Positions 48,368 to 55,834 of a stretch of 64,000 nt of DNA are shown here, piece after piece. The stretch is from Taurinivorans muris. GTDB lineage: Bacteria > Desulfobacterota > Desulfovibrionia > Desulfovibrionales > Desulfovibrionaceae. Both the position numbers and the translations under genes were made by a program. Where the stretch lies: the NCBI RefSeq assembly GCF_025232395.1, contig NZ_CP065938.1, forward strand, positions 682,001 through 746,000, in the 5' to 3' direction. Position 1 is the first letter of the stretch. Each line of letters opens with the position of its first letter. The notes under the pieces were generated by a model. That model did not search any database, was not told the origin of the DNA, and worked only from the letters and a program-made list of their open reading frames with translations.

Positions 48368-48412
48368 TGGTGGAACCTGCAAGGGTTGAACTTGCGACCA
48401 ACCGGTTATGAG
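48368..48412 (-). other. tRNA-CAU 3' half: prophage attachment site
   Basis: Read on the minus strand, 45 bases run from the anticodon loop CTCATAA through variable loop, T-arm GCAAG-TTCAACC-CTTGC and acceptor strand to an encoded CCA. The 5' flank does not pair as an anticodon or D stem, so there is no complete tRNA. This is the identity block left at one end when a phage integrates into the anticodon-to-3' end of tRNA-Met (CAU). The CCA side faces the chromosome, so the prophage lies to the right. Confidence 0.82.
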
Positions 48413-48431
48413 GCAAAAAGCAAAGAAAAAT

Positions 48432-48503
48432 TTCTTGTATGTTCTTGTATATTTTTGTATATAGATTTTCAATATGCATTGAAATACCATATATTTTTTG
48501 TAT
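48432..48503. repeat. 10-bp phased TTCTTGTAT repeats between att and int
   Basis: TTCTTGTAT, TTCTTGTAT and TTTTTGTAT begin at 48432, 48442 and 48452, one per helical turn, and a fourth TTTTTTGTAT lies at 48494. Their place between attachment core and integrase suggests accessory-factor binding or bending sites. Confidence 0.55.
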
Positions 48504-48522
48504 ATTGGGACATATTGAATTT

Positions 48523-48581
48523 GTCGCAGGCGTGTCGCAAATGGTCATTTTTTACTCCAAATTGTCGCAACCAAGTCGCAA
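48523..48581 (+). promoter_or_regulatory. Paired GTCGCA repeats, candidate integrase arm-type sites
   Basis: GTCGCA occurs at 48523, 48534, 48564 and 48575. Each pair is spaced by exactly 11 bases and the two pairs by 41. They lie between att and the integrase start, where the N-terminal domains of lambda-type integrases bind arm sites. Confidence 0.6.
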
Positions 48582-48598
48582 AGTTAAGGTATGTTATT

Positions 48599-49768
48599 AT
48601 GGCAAAAAGTGCAAGTCAAAATAAGAGAAAGTCCTCACGTTTCCCCGGCGTGCAGATACGGGAAAGCAATGTGCGGAAACACAACGGAAAGCCCGACATT
48701 TGTTTTACGATTGATTACATCGACCCGCAAACCAAGAAGCGCATCCGCAAGGACATCGGCTGGGCGAGCGAGGGCTTTACGCAGGCCTATGCCGCGCAAG
48801 TTCGAGCCGAGCATCTTTCCAAAGGAAGGCTTGAACATAATGCCGAATTTCGCAGCATAGCCCCGAAGCAAAGCTTTACTCTGCAAGAAGCCTTTGAAAA
48901 ATATGTGAATGAATGGCTGCTGCCGCGCGGCAAGCGGCATAAATCCGATGTAAGCCTTTTTCATACCAATCTGCCGACGCTTGTTCATACAGACATCAAT
49001 AAAATTGACGTTTATTTCATGGACAGCCTTATTGCAGACCTCACCCGGAAAGGGCTTGCGCCGAAAACGGTTCATTACATTATCGGCATAATAAAGCGTG
49101 TTATCAACAAAATGGATGACTGGGGGCTGTATCATGGGACAAAGCCTTTTTCCAAAATCACCCTGCCCAAAGTGAACAACCGCCGCATGCGTTTTCTGAC
49201 CCCGGAGGAAGCTCACGTGCTTCTTGACGAACTCAAACAGCACAGCCTCGCCGTTTATTTGCAGGCGCTCATCAGCCTGCACTGCGGTCTGCGTTTCGGG
49301 GAAATTGCCGAACTCAAAATCAGCGACATAGATTTTTACAGCAAAAATATTTACGTCCGAGATCCCAAAAACAGCAAGAGCCGCCACCAAATCATGACCC
49401 CAACACTTCAAGCGGAACTTGAAGCATATATCGCTTTGACAAAGCCCCTTTCCTATCTTTTTCCGAACCCGAACGGCGGCAAGGCTGCTTCCGTGAGCAA
49501 GACCTTTGAACGGACAGTCAAAAAGCTCGGACTGAACGAAGAAAACGGCGTACCCATAACCGACGCACGGCAAAAAGTCGTTTTCCACACCCTGCGTCAC
49601 ACGTACGCAAGCTGGCTTGCCCTCTCCGGGCAGGGGCAAGCCATGATAGCCGAGCTTATGGGACACAGTTCCATAGAAATGAGCGCCAGATACACACACC
49701 TTTTCCCCGATGCGAGAAAAGCCACGGCAGTTGCTATTGACAATATTTTCAAAAAGGATGTTTCTTAA
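48599..49768 (+). CDS. int: Tyrosine recombinase / phage integrase
   Basis: 389 residues. A N-terminal arm-binding-like segment and a SAM-like core-binding domain are followed by the catalytic domain with arginine in SLHCGLRFGEIAEL, HTLRHTYASWLAL (H-x-x-R), GHSS and the nucleophile in SARYTHLFPDA. AAGG 9 bases before the ATG at 48599 (MAKSASQNKRKSS) marks the start. The open frame further upstream crosses the att site and is not coding. Adjacent to the tRNA half, it is the integrase of the right-hand prophage. Confidence 0.95.
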   Translation: MAKSASQNKRKSSRFPGVQIRESNVRKHNGKPDICFTIDYIDPQTKKRIRKDIGWASEGFTQAYAAQVRAEHLSKGRLEHNAEFRSIAPKQSFTLQEAFEKYVNEWLLPRGKRHKSDVSLFHTNLPTLVHTDINKIDVYFMDSLIADLTRKGLAPKTVHYIIGIIKRVINKMDDWGLYHGTKPFSKITLPKVNNRRMRFLTPEEAHVLLDELKQHSLAVYLQALISLHCGLRFGEIAELKISDIDFYSKNIYVRDPKNSKSRHQIMTPTLQAELEAYIALTKPLSYLFPNPNGGKAASVSKTFERTVKKLGLNEENGVPITDARQKVVFHTLRHTYASWLALSGQGQAMIAELMGHSSIEMSARYTHLFPDARKATAVAIDNIFKKDVS

Positions 49769-49866
49769 CATTGATTATTTCCTAACATATTATTTACTTT
49801 TTCCATTCTCTCGAAAATCCATTTTAAAAACAGGCACGGCGATTGAGTTTCCCAGGGATCGTTTGC

Positions 49867-50133
49867 TTAACGGGCTGTTTTTTTTATATACAATAAAGCT
49901 TCTACGCTGTTAAAAAAAAATGTAGTGCCTATTTTTTGTTTTAATTCTTTTTCAGTTATTGTAAAATCTTCACACCAAAAAGGCTCCCACCTGACGCTTG
50001 AAATCCGATATAAATAGCATGACCTTCTTTTGAAGGTGCCTGAAATTCTACTTTCCACAACATGTCTTTCATTTTCTTTTTCATGTATCACATAAAATCT
50101 TTGGTCAAAATTATAAAGTGGTTCAACTCTCAT
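49867..50133 (-). CDS. Small phage hypothetical protein
   Basis: 88 residues, basic, no membrane segment. Begins MRVEPLYNFDQRFYVIHEKEN and contains SSVRWEPFWCEDFTITEKEL. No recognised domain. It lies 11 bases after the excisionase-like gene on the same strand, so it probably belongs to the early operon. The 100 bases to its left, after int, hold nothing recognisable. Confidence 0.5.
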   Translation of the reverse strand: MRVEPLYNFDQRFYVIHEKENERHVVESRISGTFKRRSCYLYRISSVRWEPFWCEDFTITEKELKQKIGTTFFFNSVEALLYIKKTAR

Positions 50134-50144
50134 AATTACCCTTA

Positions 50145-50423
50145 CTAATATGTCTTGACTTTCGCTTTTTTCAAATAATAATCGAGGTCGGCTTTTGCAT
50201 AGGTGATGACCGAACCCGTTTTGCTGTATGCCGGACCAATGCCCTGCACACGATACTGACGCAGGGTATTGGCAGAAAGCCCCAAATATTTTGCAGCTTC
50301 CTTTTCCCGCATGACTTCGGGTGCGATAGAAATAGTTTTCAGTTCCTCACGCACGGCTGACCGCACACTTTCATTGACAACTCTCTTAAAATCCTCAACC
50401 TGCATAACTATTACCTGACTCAT
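50145..50423 (-). CDS. MerR/AlpA-type helix-turn-helix protein, likely excisionase
   Basis: 92 residues. The C-terminal half MREKEAAKYLGLSANTLRQYRVQGIGPAYSKTGSVITYAKADLDYYLKKAKVKTY is a compact winged-helix/HTH_17 domain found in excisionases and AlpA regulators. GGGGA lies just before the ATG at 50423 (MSQVIVMQVEDF), preferred over an ATG five codons earlier. Being next to int, an Xis role is plausible. Confidence 0.75.
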   Translation of the reverse strand: MSQVIVMQVEDFKRVVNESVRSAVREELKTISIAPEVMREKEAAKYLGLSANTLRQYRVQGIGPAYSKTGSVITYAKADLDYYLKKAKVKTY

Positions 50424-50440
50424 AGTGTCCCCTGCCATTC

Positions 50441-51835
50441 TTATCCGTTTATAGATTTCATATAGTGTTCATGCATGTTAATAAGCTGCTGTTTTGATAC
50501 TTTTTTTGAAAATTGAATAATCCAGGTTCTGATGTCTTCTGTTTCTTTTTTCCAAGCTGTTTTATCAAGCCGTATTTTTATAAACTCGTGATAGACAATA
50601 TCAAAATATGCCTTTGCCCGCTCAAAAAACTGCATTTTTTCCAGCAAATGTGCATCAAATTCTATTTCTTCAAAAGAGCTGCGCTCGGAGTGGCGTCCTG
50701 CCACCCGCTCGCTCTCACTCACAGAAAGCGTGGTTTCTGTTTCGTTCGCTCTCCGAGGGCTCGCACTTCCTGTGCTATAATTATTTTTCCAGCCAATAAT
50801 CGAAAATGAAGAAAAACTAAAATTTTTCGCATTGAGTGAAAAAATAAAGGAAATATCCTTATCAGAAAGGACAATGCAGGCATTGTTTACCTTTTTGCCT
50901 AATCCAAGCCCAAGGCGTGCCTCATCCATGGGATTATTACTGCCGCTCAGACTTGTCAGCAAACTATTTTCCCCATTACTGCCGCGCACGGACATTTTGT
51001 TTTCAAAAATGACATAAAATTCCTTACCGGCTTTTTCATCAACAAATTGAAAATGTATATTCATATCTGCCCTGTACCAAAGCCAGGTCAGAAACTCTTC
51101 GCCTAAAATGCGGTTTTCATTTCTGTCAATATCAAAAGGCTGTGTGCCTGAAAAAGCAGTCGGAAAGAGTTTGTCCAGTTCGTGTGCCAGCTCCTTATTG
51201 TCTTCTGTCAATAAAACCCAACGGTTATAAGGGGTTAGCTGATAGAGTTTTACATCGCAGGAGGGAAAATAAGAAGTATTTTCAAAGTCTGCAAAGGTCA
51301 GCTGTTCGCCTTTTTCTTTGGTTTCAATGCCTAAGGTTTTTAAAAAATAATTGCCAAAAAGTTCAATCATCTTTTTATTGGTGCAGGCAAAATAAATAAT
51401 GTTGCAGGTAAAATCCCAAATAACCTCATACACGGCAGGCGTGGGCAGTGTTTTTGCCAGAAGTTCAAGCTTGACCTGCTCTTTGATTTCTTTTTTGCGT
51501 TCTTTTGAAATATAGTTATGTCCTGTTTTCGCAAGTTCTCGTTGTTCCTTTTCCAAAGCTAACTGCAAATACCTTTTAAAGACCGCAGGGGCTATATTTC
51601 GGCTGTCTACCCGGAAAGCAAAATAAAAATATTTATTTATTTCAAAAGAATTTATAAACTCATAATCTTCCATGTCTTCCATGCTTGTCCAGCCGTAACT
51701 TCGCTCTGCGACAGTATCGTCAATGGGCATGAACGCGAATTGACGCAGTTTTTCACCAAAACTGCCGAGTATGCCGTCGGGGAGATTTTCAATTTTAAAA
51801 AGAGAAAAACTTGTGGTATTTTTTAGAAAACTCAT
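50441..51835 (-). CDS. RdgC-like recombination-associated protein
   Basis: 464 residues resembling the RdgC family, which binds duplex DNA as a ring and limits RecA action. SYGWTSMEDMEDYEFINSFEINKYFYFAFRVDSRNIAPAVFKRYLQLALEKEQRELAKTGHNYISKERKKEIKEQVKLELLAKTLPTPAVYEVIWD is the recognisable part. Around residues 355-386 an in-frame low-complexity insert (rich in S, E and R) is encoded by a dispersed repeat also found at 63.16 kb. AAGG precedes the ATG. In phages, RdgC-like proteins replace other recombination functions. Confidence 0.75.
   Translation of the reverse strand: MSFLKNTTSFSLFKIENLPDGILGSFGEKLRQFAFMPIDDTVAERSYGWTSMEDMEDYEFINSFEINKYFYFAFRVDSRNIAPAVFKRYLQLALEKEQRELAKTGHNYISKERKKEIKEQVKLELLAKTLPTPAVYEVIWDFTCNIIYFACTNKKMIELFGNYFLKTLGIETKEKGEQLTFADFENTSYFPSCDVKLYQLTPYNRWVLLTEDNKELAHELDKLFPTAFSGTQPFDIDRNENRILGEEFLTWLWYRADMNIHFQFVDEKAGKEFYVIFENKMSVRGSNGENSLLTSLSGSNNPMDEARLGLGLGKKVNNACIVLSDKDISFIFSLNAKNFSFSSFSIIGWKNNYSTGSASPRRANETETTLSVSESERVAGRHSERSSFEEIEFDAHLLEKMQFFERAKAYFDIVYHEFIKIRLDKTAWKKETEDIRTWIIQFSKKVSKQQLINMHEHYMKSING
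50682..50710 (+). repeat. Dispersed 29-bp repeat, copy inside the rdgC-like gene
   Basis: Starts CGCTCGGAGTGGC and ends CCCGCTC. It matches the reverse complement of 63156-63184 at 26 of 29 positions. The core GTGGC-GTCCT-GCCAC can fold. It adds an in-frame insert to the protein. Confidence 0.6.
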
Positions 51836-52008
51836 ATTTTTGCCTTATGTTAGATGTGCTGCCTTGAATTCAGGAGTTTTAGAGAGATAAAATACAAGAC
51901 AGCACGCGGGCTAAAGAGTGTTGCTTTTGGATTTTTAACCCTTTGCCGGAGGCTGAAAAGCTTTTGTGGTGTAAGTGAGTTTTTGCTTTTCAATCCCAAA
52001 AATTTTTT

Positions 52009-52302
52009 TTACAATGTCTTATTAATTTCATTCATTTCATCAAAGTCCTTTGCAAAATCGTCAAGCCGAGTTAAAAACAACCAATTATAATGATGTTTTT
52101 CGCAATAATTGAATGTCCAAACTTTACAATCATTTTTTGCACAATGACCTCTATCACAAAGCTGCATGGAACTTTCCTCAAAACTTTCGCAGTTTTCACA
52201 GCATCTCTGCATTTCAATTTCTATTCTTTCTTGTTCAGCATGTTCTTTGCTTTCTTCTGGCGTTAATAACTCTGGTTCTAATGATTTAATTTTATCATTC
52301 AT
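52009..52302 (-). CDS. Small cysteine-rich phage protein
   Basis: 97 residues beginning MNDKIKSLEPELLTPEESKEHAEQE. The centre carries six cysteines in RCCENCESFEESSMQLCDRGHCAKNDCKVWTFNYCEKH, a likely zinc-binding module. Its ATG overlaps the stop of the upstream gene by 8 bases, so translation is coupled. The longer frame upstream is not used. Function unknown. The 170 bases between this gene and rdgC hold nothing recognisable. Confidence 0.6.
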   Translation of the reverse strand: MNDKIKSLEPELLTPEESKEHAEQERIEIEMQRCCENCESFEESSMQLCDRGHCAKNDCKVWTFNYCEKHHYNWLFLTRLDDFAKDFDEMNEINKTL

Positions 52303-52651
52303 TACCGTACCACCTTGCCAAAACCGTTCCAACATCAAGAAGCTCTTCCTTTGTCCTTTCCAGAGTTTCTGTGTAAAATGCCTGTCTGACTTCTTCATAT
52401 TCTTCCTGCAGGATTTCAAGTTTCTGTTCTTCATAATATGCAAAAGTCGGATGTTTCGCTCTAGCCCGCTTAGTGTTTTCCACCAAAGCAAGCACGAAGT
52501 CTTTGCCCAATGTTTCGTAAATAATGCAAAGCTGTATTTCTGCGTCAAAAGCTTCATCAAACATTTTATCAAAAAAATCCGGTTCGCTTTCGTTTTTTGT
52601 TTGTTCAGTTTTTTTATTTACAAAATCATCAAAATCTTTATTTATGTTCAT
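52295..52651 (-). CDS. MazG-like nucleotide pyrophosphohydrolase-type phage protein
   Basis: 118 residues. The C-terminal half KHPTFAYYEEQKLEILQEEYEEVRQAFYTETLERTKEELLDVGTVLARW has the E-x-x-E ... E-x-x-D helices of MazG-like NTP pyrophosphohydrolases common in phage early regions. CGGAGG sits 4 bases before the ATG at 52651. It shares an ATGA overlap with the tiny membrane-protein gene upstream. Confidence 0.65.
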   Translation of the reverse strand: MNINKDFDDFVNKKTEQTKNESEPDFFDKMFDEAFDAEIQLCIIYETLGKDFVLALVENTKRARAKHPTFAYYEEQKLEILQEEYEEVRQAFYTETLERTKEELLDVGTVLARWYGNE

Positions 52652-52758
52652 TTTTGCCTCCGTATTTTGATTTTGTTTTTGTGTTTGGAAAGGGTTTCCA
52701 TAAGCTCGCAAAGCGTATATCCGGTTATGAGCCCCGAAAGAAACGCTATGATATACAT
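52648..52758 (-). CDS. Tiny membrane protein
   Basis: 36 residues: MYIIAFLSGLITGYTLCELME followed by a basic tail. One membrane helix. Coupled on both sides: its start lies inside the end of the upstream gene and its TGA overlaps the next ATG. Confidence 0.5.
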   Translation of the reverse strand: MYIIAFLSGLITGYTLCELMETLSKHKNKIKIRRQK

Positions 52759-52964
52759 CTGAGACTTCGCAAAAGCTGTTTGAGATTGTCGAATGTGCCG
52801 ATAAATTTTAAATTGCGTCCGTTTACCCGCACATTGGTGCAAACTCTTGAAGACTTGGGCGGTCTGCCCATAAACTTATTGCCTGCGGAACTGTCTAAAA
52901 GAATGAGTTTTTGCATATTGCTTGACAACGTGGCGGGGAATTTGATACAAATTGCTTGTCGCAT
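52746..52964 (-). CDS. Small basic phage protein
   Basis: 72 residues, MRQAICIKFPATLSSNMQKL... ending in LRSLRCIS, basic with no recognised domain. AAGGAG lies 11 bases before the ATG. First of four overlapping small genes on the minus strand (52964 to 52009) that form one early operon. Confidence 0.5.
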   Translation of the reverse strand: MRQAICIKFPATLSSNMQKLILLDSSAGNKFMGRPPKSSRVCTNVRVNGRNLKFIGTFDNLKQLLRSLRCIS

Positions 52965-53022
52965 GAAAGGTATACTCCTTTTGTGATTTGTTAGCCCTAA
53001 AAGTTCCCGTTTTAGGGCTTTT

Positions 53023-53229
53023 TTATTTGATATTTGGTTTCGGCAAAACGTTTTCCGAAAAGCCCTGTTCCAATAATTTTTCATGATATTCCTTTTTGAT
53101 GGTTTCCCGCTGAATTGCCATAATACTGCCTTGCTTGGATATACCTAAAAGTTTTGCTATATCCGTCCACTTTACGCCTTTTAGAATCATTTCACTTCTA
53201 AAGCTTTGATATCTCGTTACGCTATTCAT
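53023..53229 (-). CDS. Cro-like helix-turn-helix protein
   Basis: 68 residues. RSEMILKGVKWTDIAKLLGISKQGSIMAIQRETIKKEYHEKLLEQGF carries a short HTH. AAGG 7 bases before the ATG at 53229 decides the start. It is divergent from a CI-like gene across a 167-base switch region, so a Cro-type role at the lytic promoter is likely. Confidence 0.65.
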   Translation of the reverse strand: MNSVTRYQSFRSEMILKGVKWTDIAKLLGISKQGSIMAIQRETIKKEYHEKLLEQGFSENVLPKPNIK

Positions 53230-53321
53230 CCTAGACCTTGTCAAACATATAAAAAATTGTTATTTATTAGTTACCTTGTTCAAGTAAATAAATAAGAACT
53301 TGTATAAGAATATTACTAGCT

Positions 53322-53357
53322 AATTTTTAGGATTATGTCAATCAATTTTTAGGATTA
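53322..53357. promoter_or_regulatory. Direct repeats in the cro-cI intergenic region
   Basis: AATTTTTAGGATTA is repeated exactly at 53322-53335 and 53344-53357, a 22-base (two-turn) period. Two further motifs, ACCTTGTCAA near 53235 and ACCTTGTTCAA near 53272, repeat on the cro side. These are candidate operators. Confidence 0.6.
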
Positions 53358-53396
53358 AAATACCAAACTTTAGTATTTCTGAAAGGCGATATATTT

Positions 53397-53777
53397 ATGC
53401 AATTATTTGAAAGAGTTAAAGCCTTGGCAAAAGCGAAAGAAAAAAGTGCAAATGCTCTTGCTCAAAAATTAAATATTCCTCAAACTACCTTTAACGGTTA
53501 CCTGAAGGAAAGCAGGCAAAACAATTTATGGGAAATATTGCCTAACATTCTTGAGCTTTATCCTGACGTATCCCGTGACTGGCTTTATTTCGGCGACGGC
53601 GACATGCTTCTTCAAAATGAAAAGGCGAGCCCCGAAAATATCCGGGAACTCAAAAACAAAATCCAAGAACTGGAACAGGAACTTTCAGAAGCCAACAGAC
53701 TGAACAGACAGCTTACAACAAAACTGCTGATTGAAGGTACTGCGGACAAAGACTTAGGCGGTATTGCCAACGGCTAA
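53397..53777 (+). CDS. CI-type phage repressor with coiled-coil tail
   Basis: 126 residues. MQLFERVKALAKAKEKSANALAQKLNIPQTTFNGYLKESRQNNLWEILPNILELYPDVSRDWLYFGDGDM is the HTH of phage CI-type repressors. A coiled coil (ELKNKIQELEQELSEANRLNRQL) replaces the usual LexA-like protease domain, so induction is unlikely to work by RecA-driven cleavage. GAAAGG precedes the ATG. Confidence 0.8.
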   Translation: MQLFERVKALAKAKEKSANALAQKLNIPQTTFNGYLKESRQNNLWEILPNILELYPDVSRDWLYFGDGDMLLQNEKASPENIRELKNKIQELEQELSEANRLNRQLTTKLLIEGTADKDLGGIANG

Positions 53778-53838
53778 AAAAACAAAAAGCAGCGATTATT
53801 AAATTTGAACCGATTAAAAACCAAGGAGAGTAAAAAAA

Positions 53839-54597
53839 ATGGCTCAAAAAATCATCTGCCATTTTTGCAAAGCGGAAATTGACGCAGAAGCAAAAATTTG
53901 TCCGAACTGCAAAAGCAATTTGGCAAACATAAGGACAAACAAAAAAATATTCAAAATTTTTGGCGTTGTTTTTGCGGCGATATTTGCTTTTGCCGTTTTC
54001 AGCTATGCTTTTTTCGGGGAAACGGAGAGAGAAAAAGATGCTCCGATTGCCGAAACCAAACAAACCGAACTGCCCGGCACGCCTTTGGAATTTTCTCTTC
54101 TTGATGATTATAAGGTAATAAAAAAAGCCGCCACAGGCAGACACAGACTGGAGATGACCATTCTCCCAAAAAGCGGGCAGGAAACAGCCACACAAGCCGA
54201 CCTCATCAGCACGGTGATGCATGTGGCTCATGAAGCGTACCAAAGAACCGCCGCTCCCGTGACCATCGTCAACATGCTGGCACAAAACACGGGCAATGCG
54301 TGGGCGGACAGGCAGCTTGCCTTTATTGTCTATATTCCCGACCAAAAAGGCTTTGACGGAAAAACAGCTTCTAAAAAATGGGAAAACGCTGCCGCCTGCG
54401 AACGGGGATTTACAGCCGACGAGCTCACCTATCTGCAGTTATGGGGGCAGCTTCGCACAAAATATTTTGATCCGCAGACCGGCGGAGTGCCTCAAAACAA
54501 GGAAGAAGCCCTTACAGCGGAAATTGAACAGGTTATGGGTAAAAAACTCGATACCGACCCCATGTTTAATGTCATGTGGCCAGTAGATACAAAATAA
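53839..54597 (+). CDS. Zinc-ribbon membrane protein with DUF4875-like C-terminus
   Basis: 252 residues. An N-terminal zinc ribbon (CHFCKAEIDAEAKICPNCKS) and one membrane helix (IFGVVFAAIFAFAVFSYAF) lead to a soluble domain (LLDDYKVIKKAATGRHRLEMTILPKSGQETATQADLISTVMHVAHEAY) resembling DUF4875-type lysogeny proteins. AAGGAG before the ATG. Just downstream of the repressor, it is probably expressed in the lysogen and could be an exclusion function. Confidence 0.6.
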   Translation: MAQKIICHFCKAEIDAEAKICPNCKSNLANIRTNKKIFKIFGVVFAAIFAFAVFSYAFFGETEREKDAPIAETKQTELPGTPLEFSLLDDYKVIKKAATGRHRLEMTILPKSGQETATQADLISTVMHVAHEAYQRTAAPVTIVNMLAQNTGNAWADRQLAFIVYIPDQKGFDGKTASKKWENAAACERGFTADELTYLQLWGQLRTKYFDPQTGGVPQNKEEALTAEIEQVMGKKLDTDPMFNVMWPVDTK

Positions 54598-54612
54598 CTT
54601 AGAAGAAATAGT

Positions 54613-55800
54613 ATGTACGCTTATATTGATGAAACAGGAAATACAGGATTAGATATCTTTAATGAAATGCAGCCATTCTTTATGAATCTAGCTGTAATGA
54701 GTGAAGAAGATATTGCTATCAGTTATCAAAAAGAATTTAATCAAATTTTATCAAGATTACAAATTGAAGAACTTCATGGAAAAAAACTACAAAGTTTTGA
54801 AGTATATGATATGGCAAGTAAATTATTATATAATTTTTTGCTAAATAAAGATATAAATTTTACTTATACATTTGTTGATAAGGAATTATTTTCTATAACA
54901 ATATTATATGAAGCTCTTTTTGATTCTGGTATTAATGAAGCCGTACCATGGCACAGTTATAATCTACGGGAACTACGGTTGATTCTATTATTAAATTTTA
55001 TTGTTTTAATACAACAAACGCAAAATGTTCATAAACGATTTTGGAATGAGTGTATATTTGGCAAGGACATTTCAAAAGCAGATACTTCTTTTATTTCATG
55101 TTTAAATAATATGTTATCAGAATTAACAAATATCAATTTAGATAAACGCTCCATTGAAATATTCTATGATGCAATTTTTTGGGCTAAAAAAAATTATGAA
55201 CAATTCGAATACAGAATTATATATAATGATAAGGATAAAAAGCATAAAAATATATATCTTCCAACTTATTGTTTTTTTATTTCATTAGTAAAAAATATTC
55301 AACAAAAATTTATTAATACAACTTCTGAAAACTGTTACTTAATTCACGATAGACAACAAGAGTATCAAAAAATTATTGAATTAGCACATTCAATAATTAG
55401 TAACCCTGAAATAAAAGGATTATATCATACAATTTCATACTTTCATAATACAGAAATAATGACATTACCTACAAGTTCATTAACTTTTGTTGAAGCTAAA
55501 AAAAATATCGGCATTCAACTAAGTGATTTTTGTGCCTCCATTTTAAGTAAAAAAATAAAAGGAAAAAAAATGACTTTGAATATGACTAAGCTTTATGAGC
55601 TTATCCAAAAAAAAACTACGACACAATATATTTTTACTTATGACGCTTTGTATACTGAAATTATTTTATTTGAAAAAAAATTACAACAATACGAATCTCA
55701 ACTTGAGATAAATACATATCAAAAACAAATTCAAAACGCTAAAAAAATAATTGCACAAGAAAAAGCGAGAATTGATACAATTATATCTGAACTAAACTGA
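54613..55800 (+). CDS. DUF3800-domain protein, AT-rich accessory gene
   Basis: 395 residues. YAYIDETGNTG at the N-terminus, YLIHDRQQEY in the middle and NIGIQLSDFCASIL near the C-terminus are the conserved acidic segments of DUF3800, an RNase H-like family frequent in phages and defence regions. A coiled coil ends the protein. Composition is much more AT-rich than flanking genes. With its own terminator it looks like an independently acquired lysogen gene. Function not established. Confidence 0.72.
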   Translation: MYAYIDETGNTGLDIFNEMQPFFMNLAVMSEEDIAISYQKEFNQILSRLQIEELHGKKLQSFEVYDMASKLLYNFLLNKDINFTYTFVDKELFSITILYEALFDSGINEAVPWHSYNLRELRLILLLNFIVLIQQTQNVHKRFWNECIFGKDISKADTSFISCLNNMLSELTNINLDKRSIEIFYDAIFWAKKNYEQFEYRIIYNDKDKKHKNIYLPTYCFFISLVKNIQQKFINTTSENCYLIHDRQQEYQKIIELAHSIISNPEIKGLYHTISYFHNTEIMTLPTSSLTFVEAKKNIGIQLSDFCASILSKKIKGKKMTLNMTKLYELIQKKTTTQYIFTYDALYTEIILFEKKLQQYESQLEINTYQKQIQNAKKIIAQEKARIDTIISELN

Positions 55801-55824
55801 AAAAGCCCTCATTCGAGGGCTTTT
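55801..55824. terminator. Terminator hairpin GCCCTC-ATTC-GAGGGC
   Basis: AAAAGCCCTC-ATTC-GAGGGCTTTT, symmetrical, so it can work on both strands. Starts right after the DUF3800 stop. The same stem and loop recur at 56765 and 57632. Confidence 0.85.
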
Positions 55825-55834
55825 CAATTTTTGC

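Noticed and set aside
48360-48440. Complete tRNA-Met gene
   Set aside because: Only anticodon-to-CCA is tRNA-like. The expected D arm and 5' acceptor strand are absent.
48365-48598. N-terminal extension of the integrase frame
   Set aside because: It translates the tRNA-derived att sequence and the arm-site repeats, and a better ribosome site precedes the ATG at 48599.
48635-49771. 378-codon minus-strand frame opposite the integrase
   Set aside because: Antisense to a gene with all catalytic residues, with no recognisable protein features.
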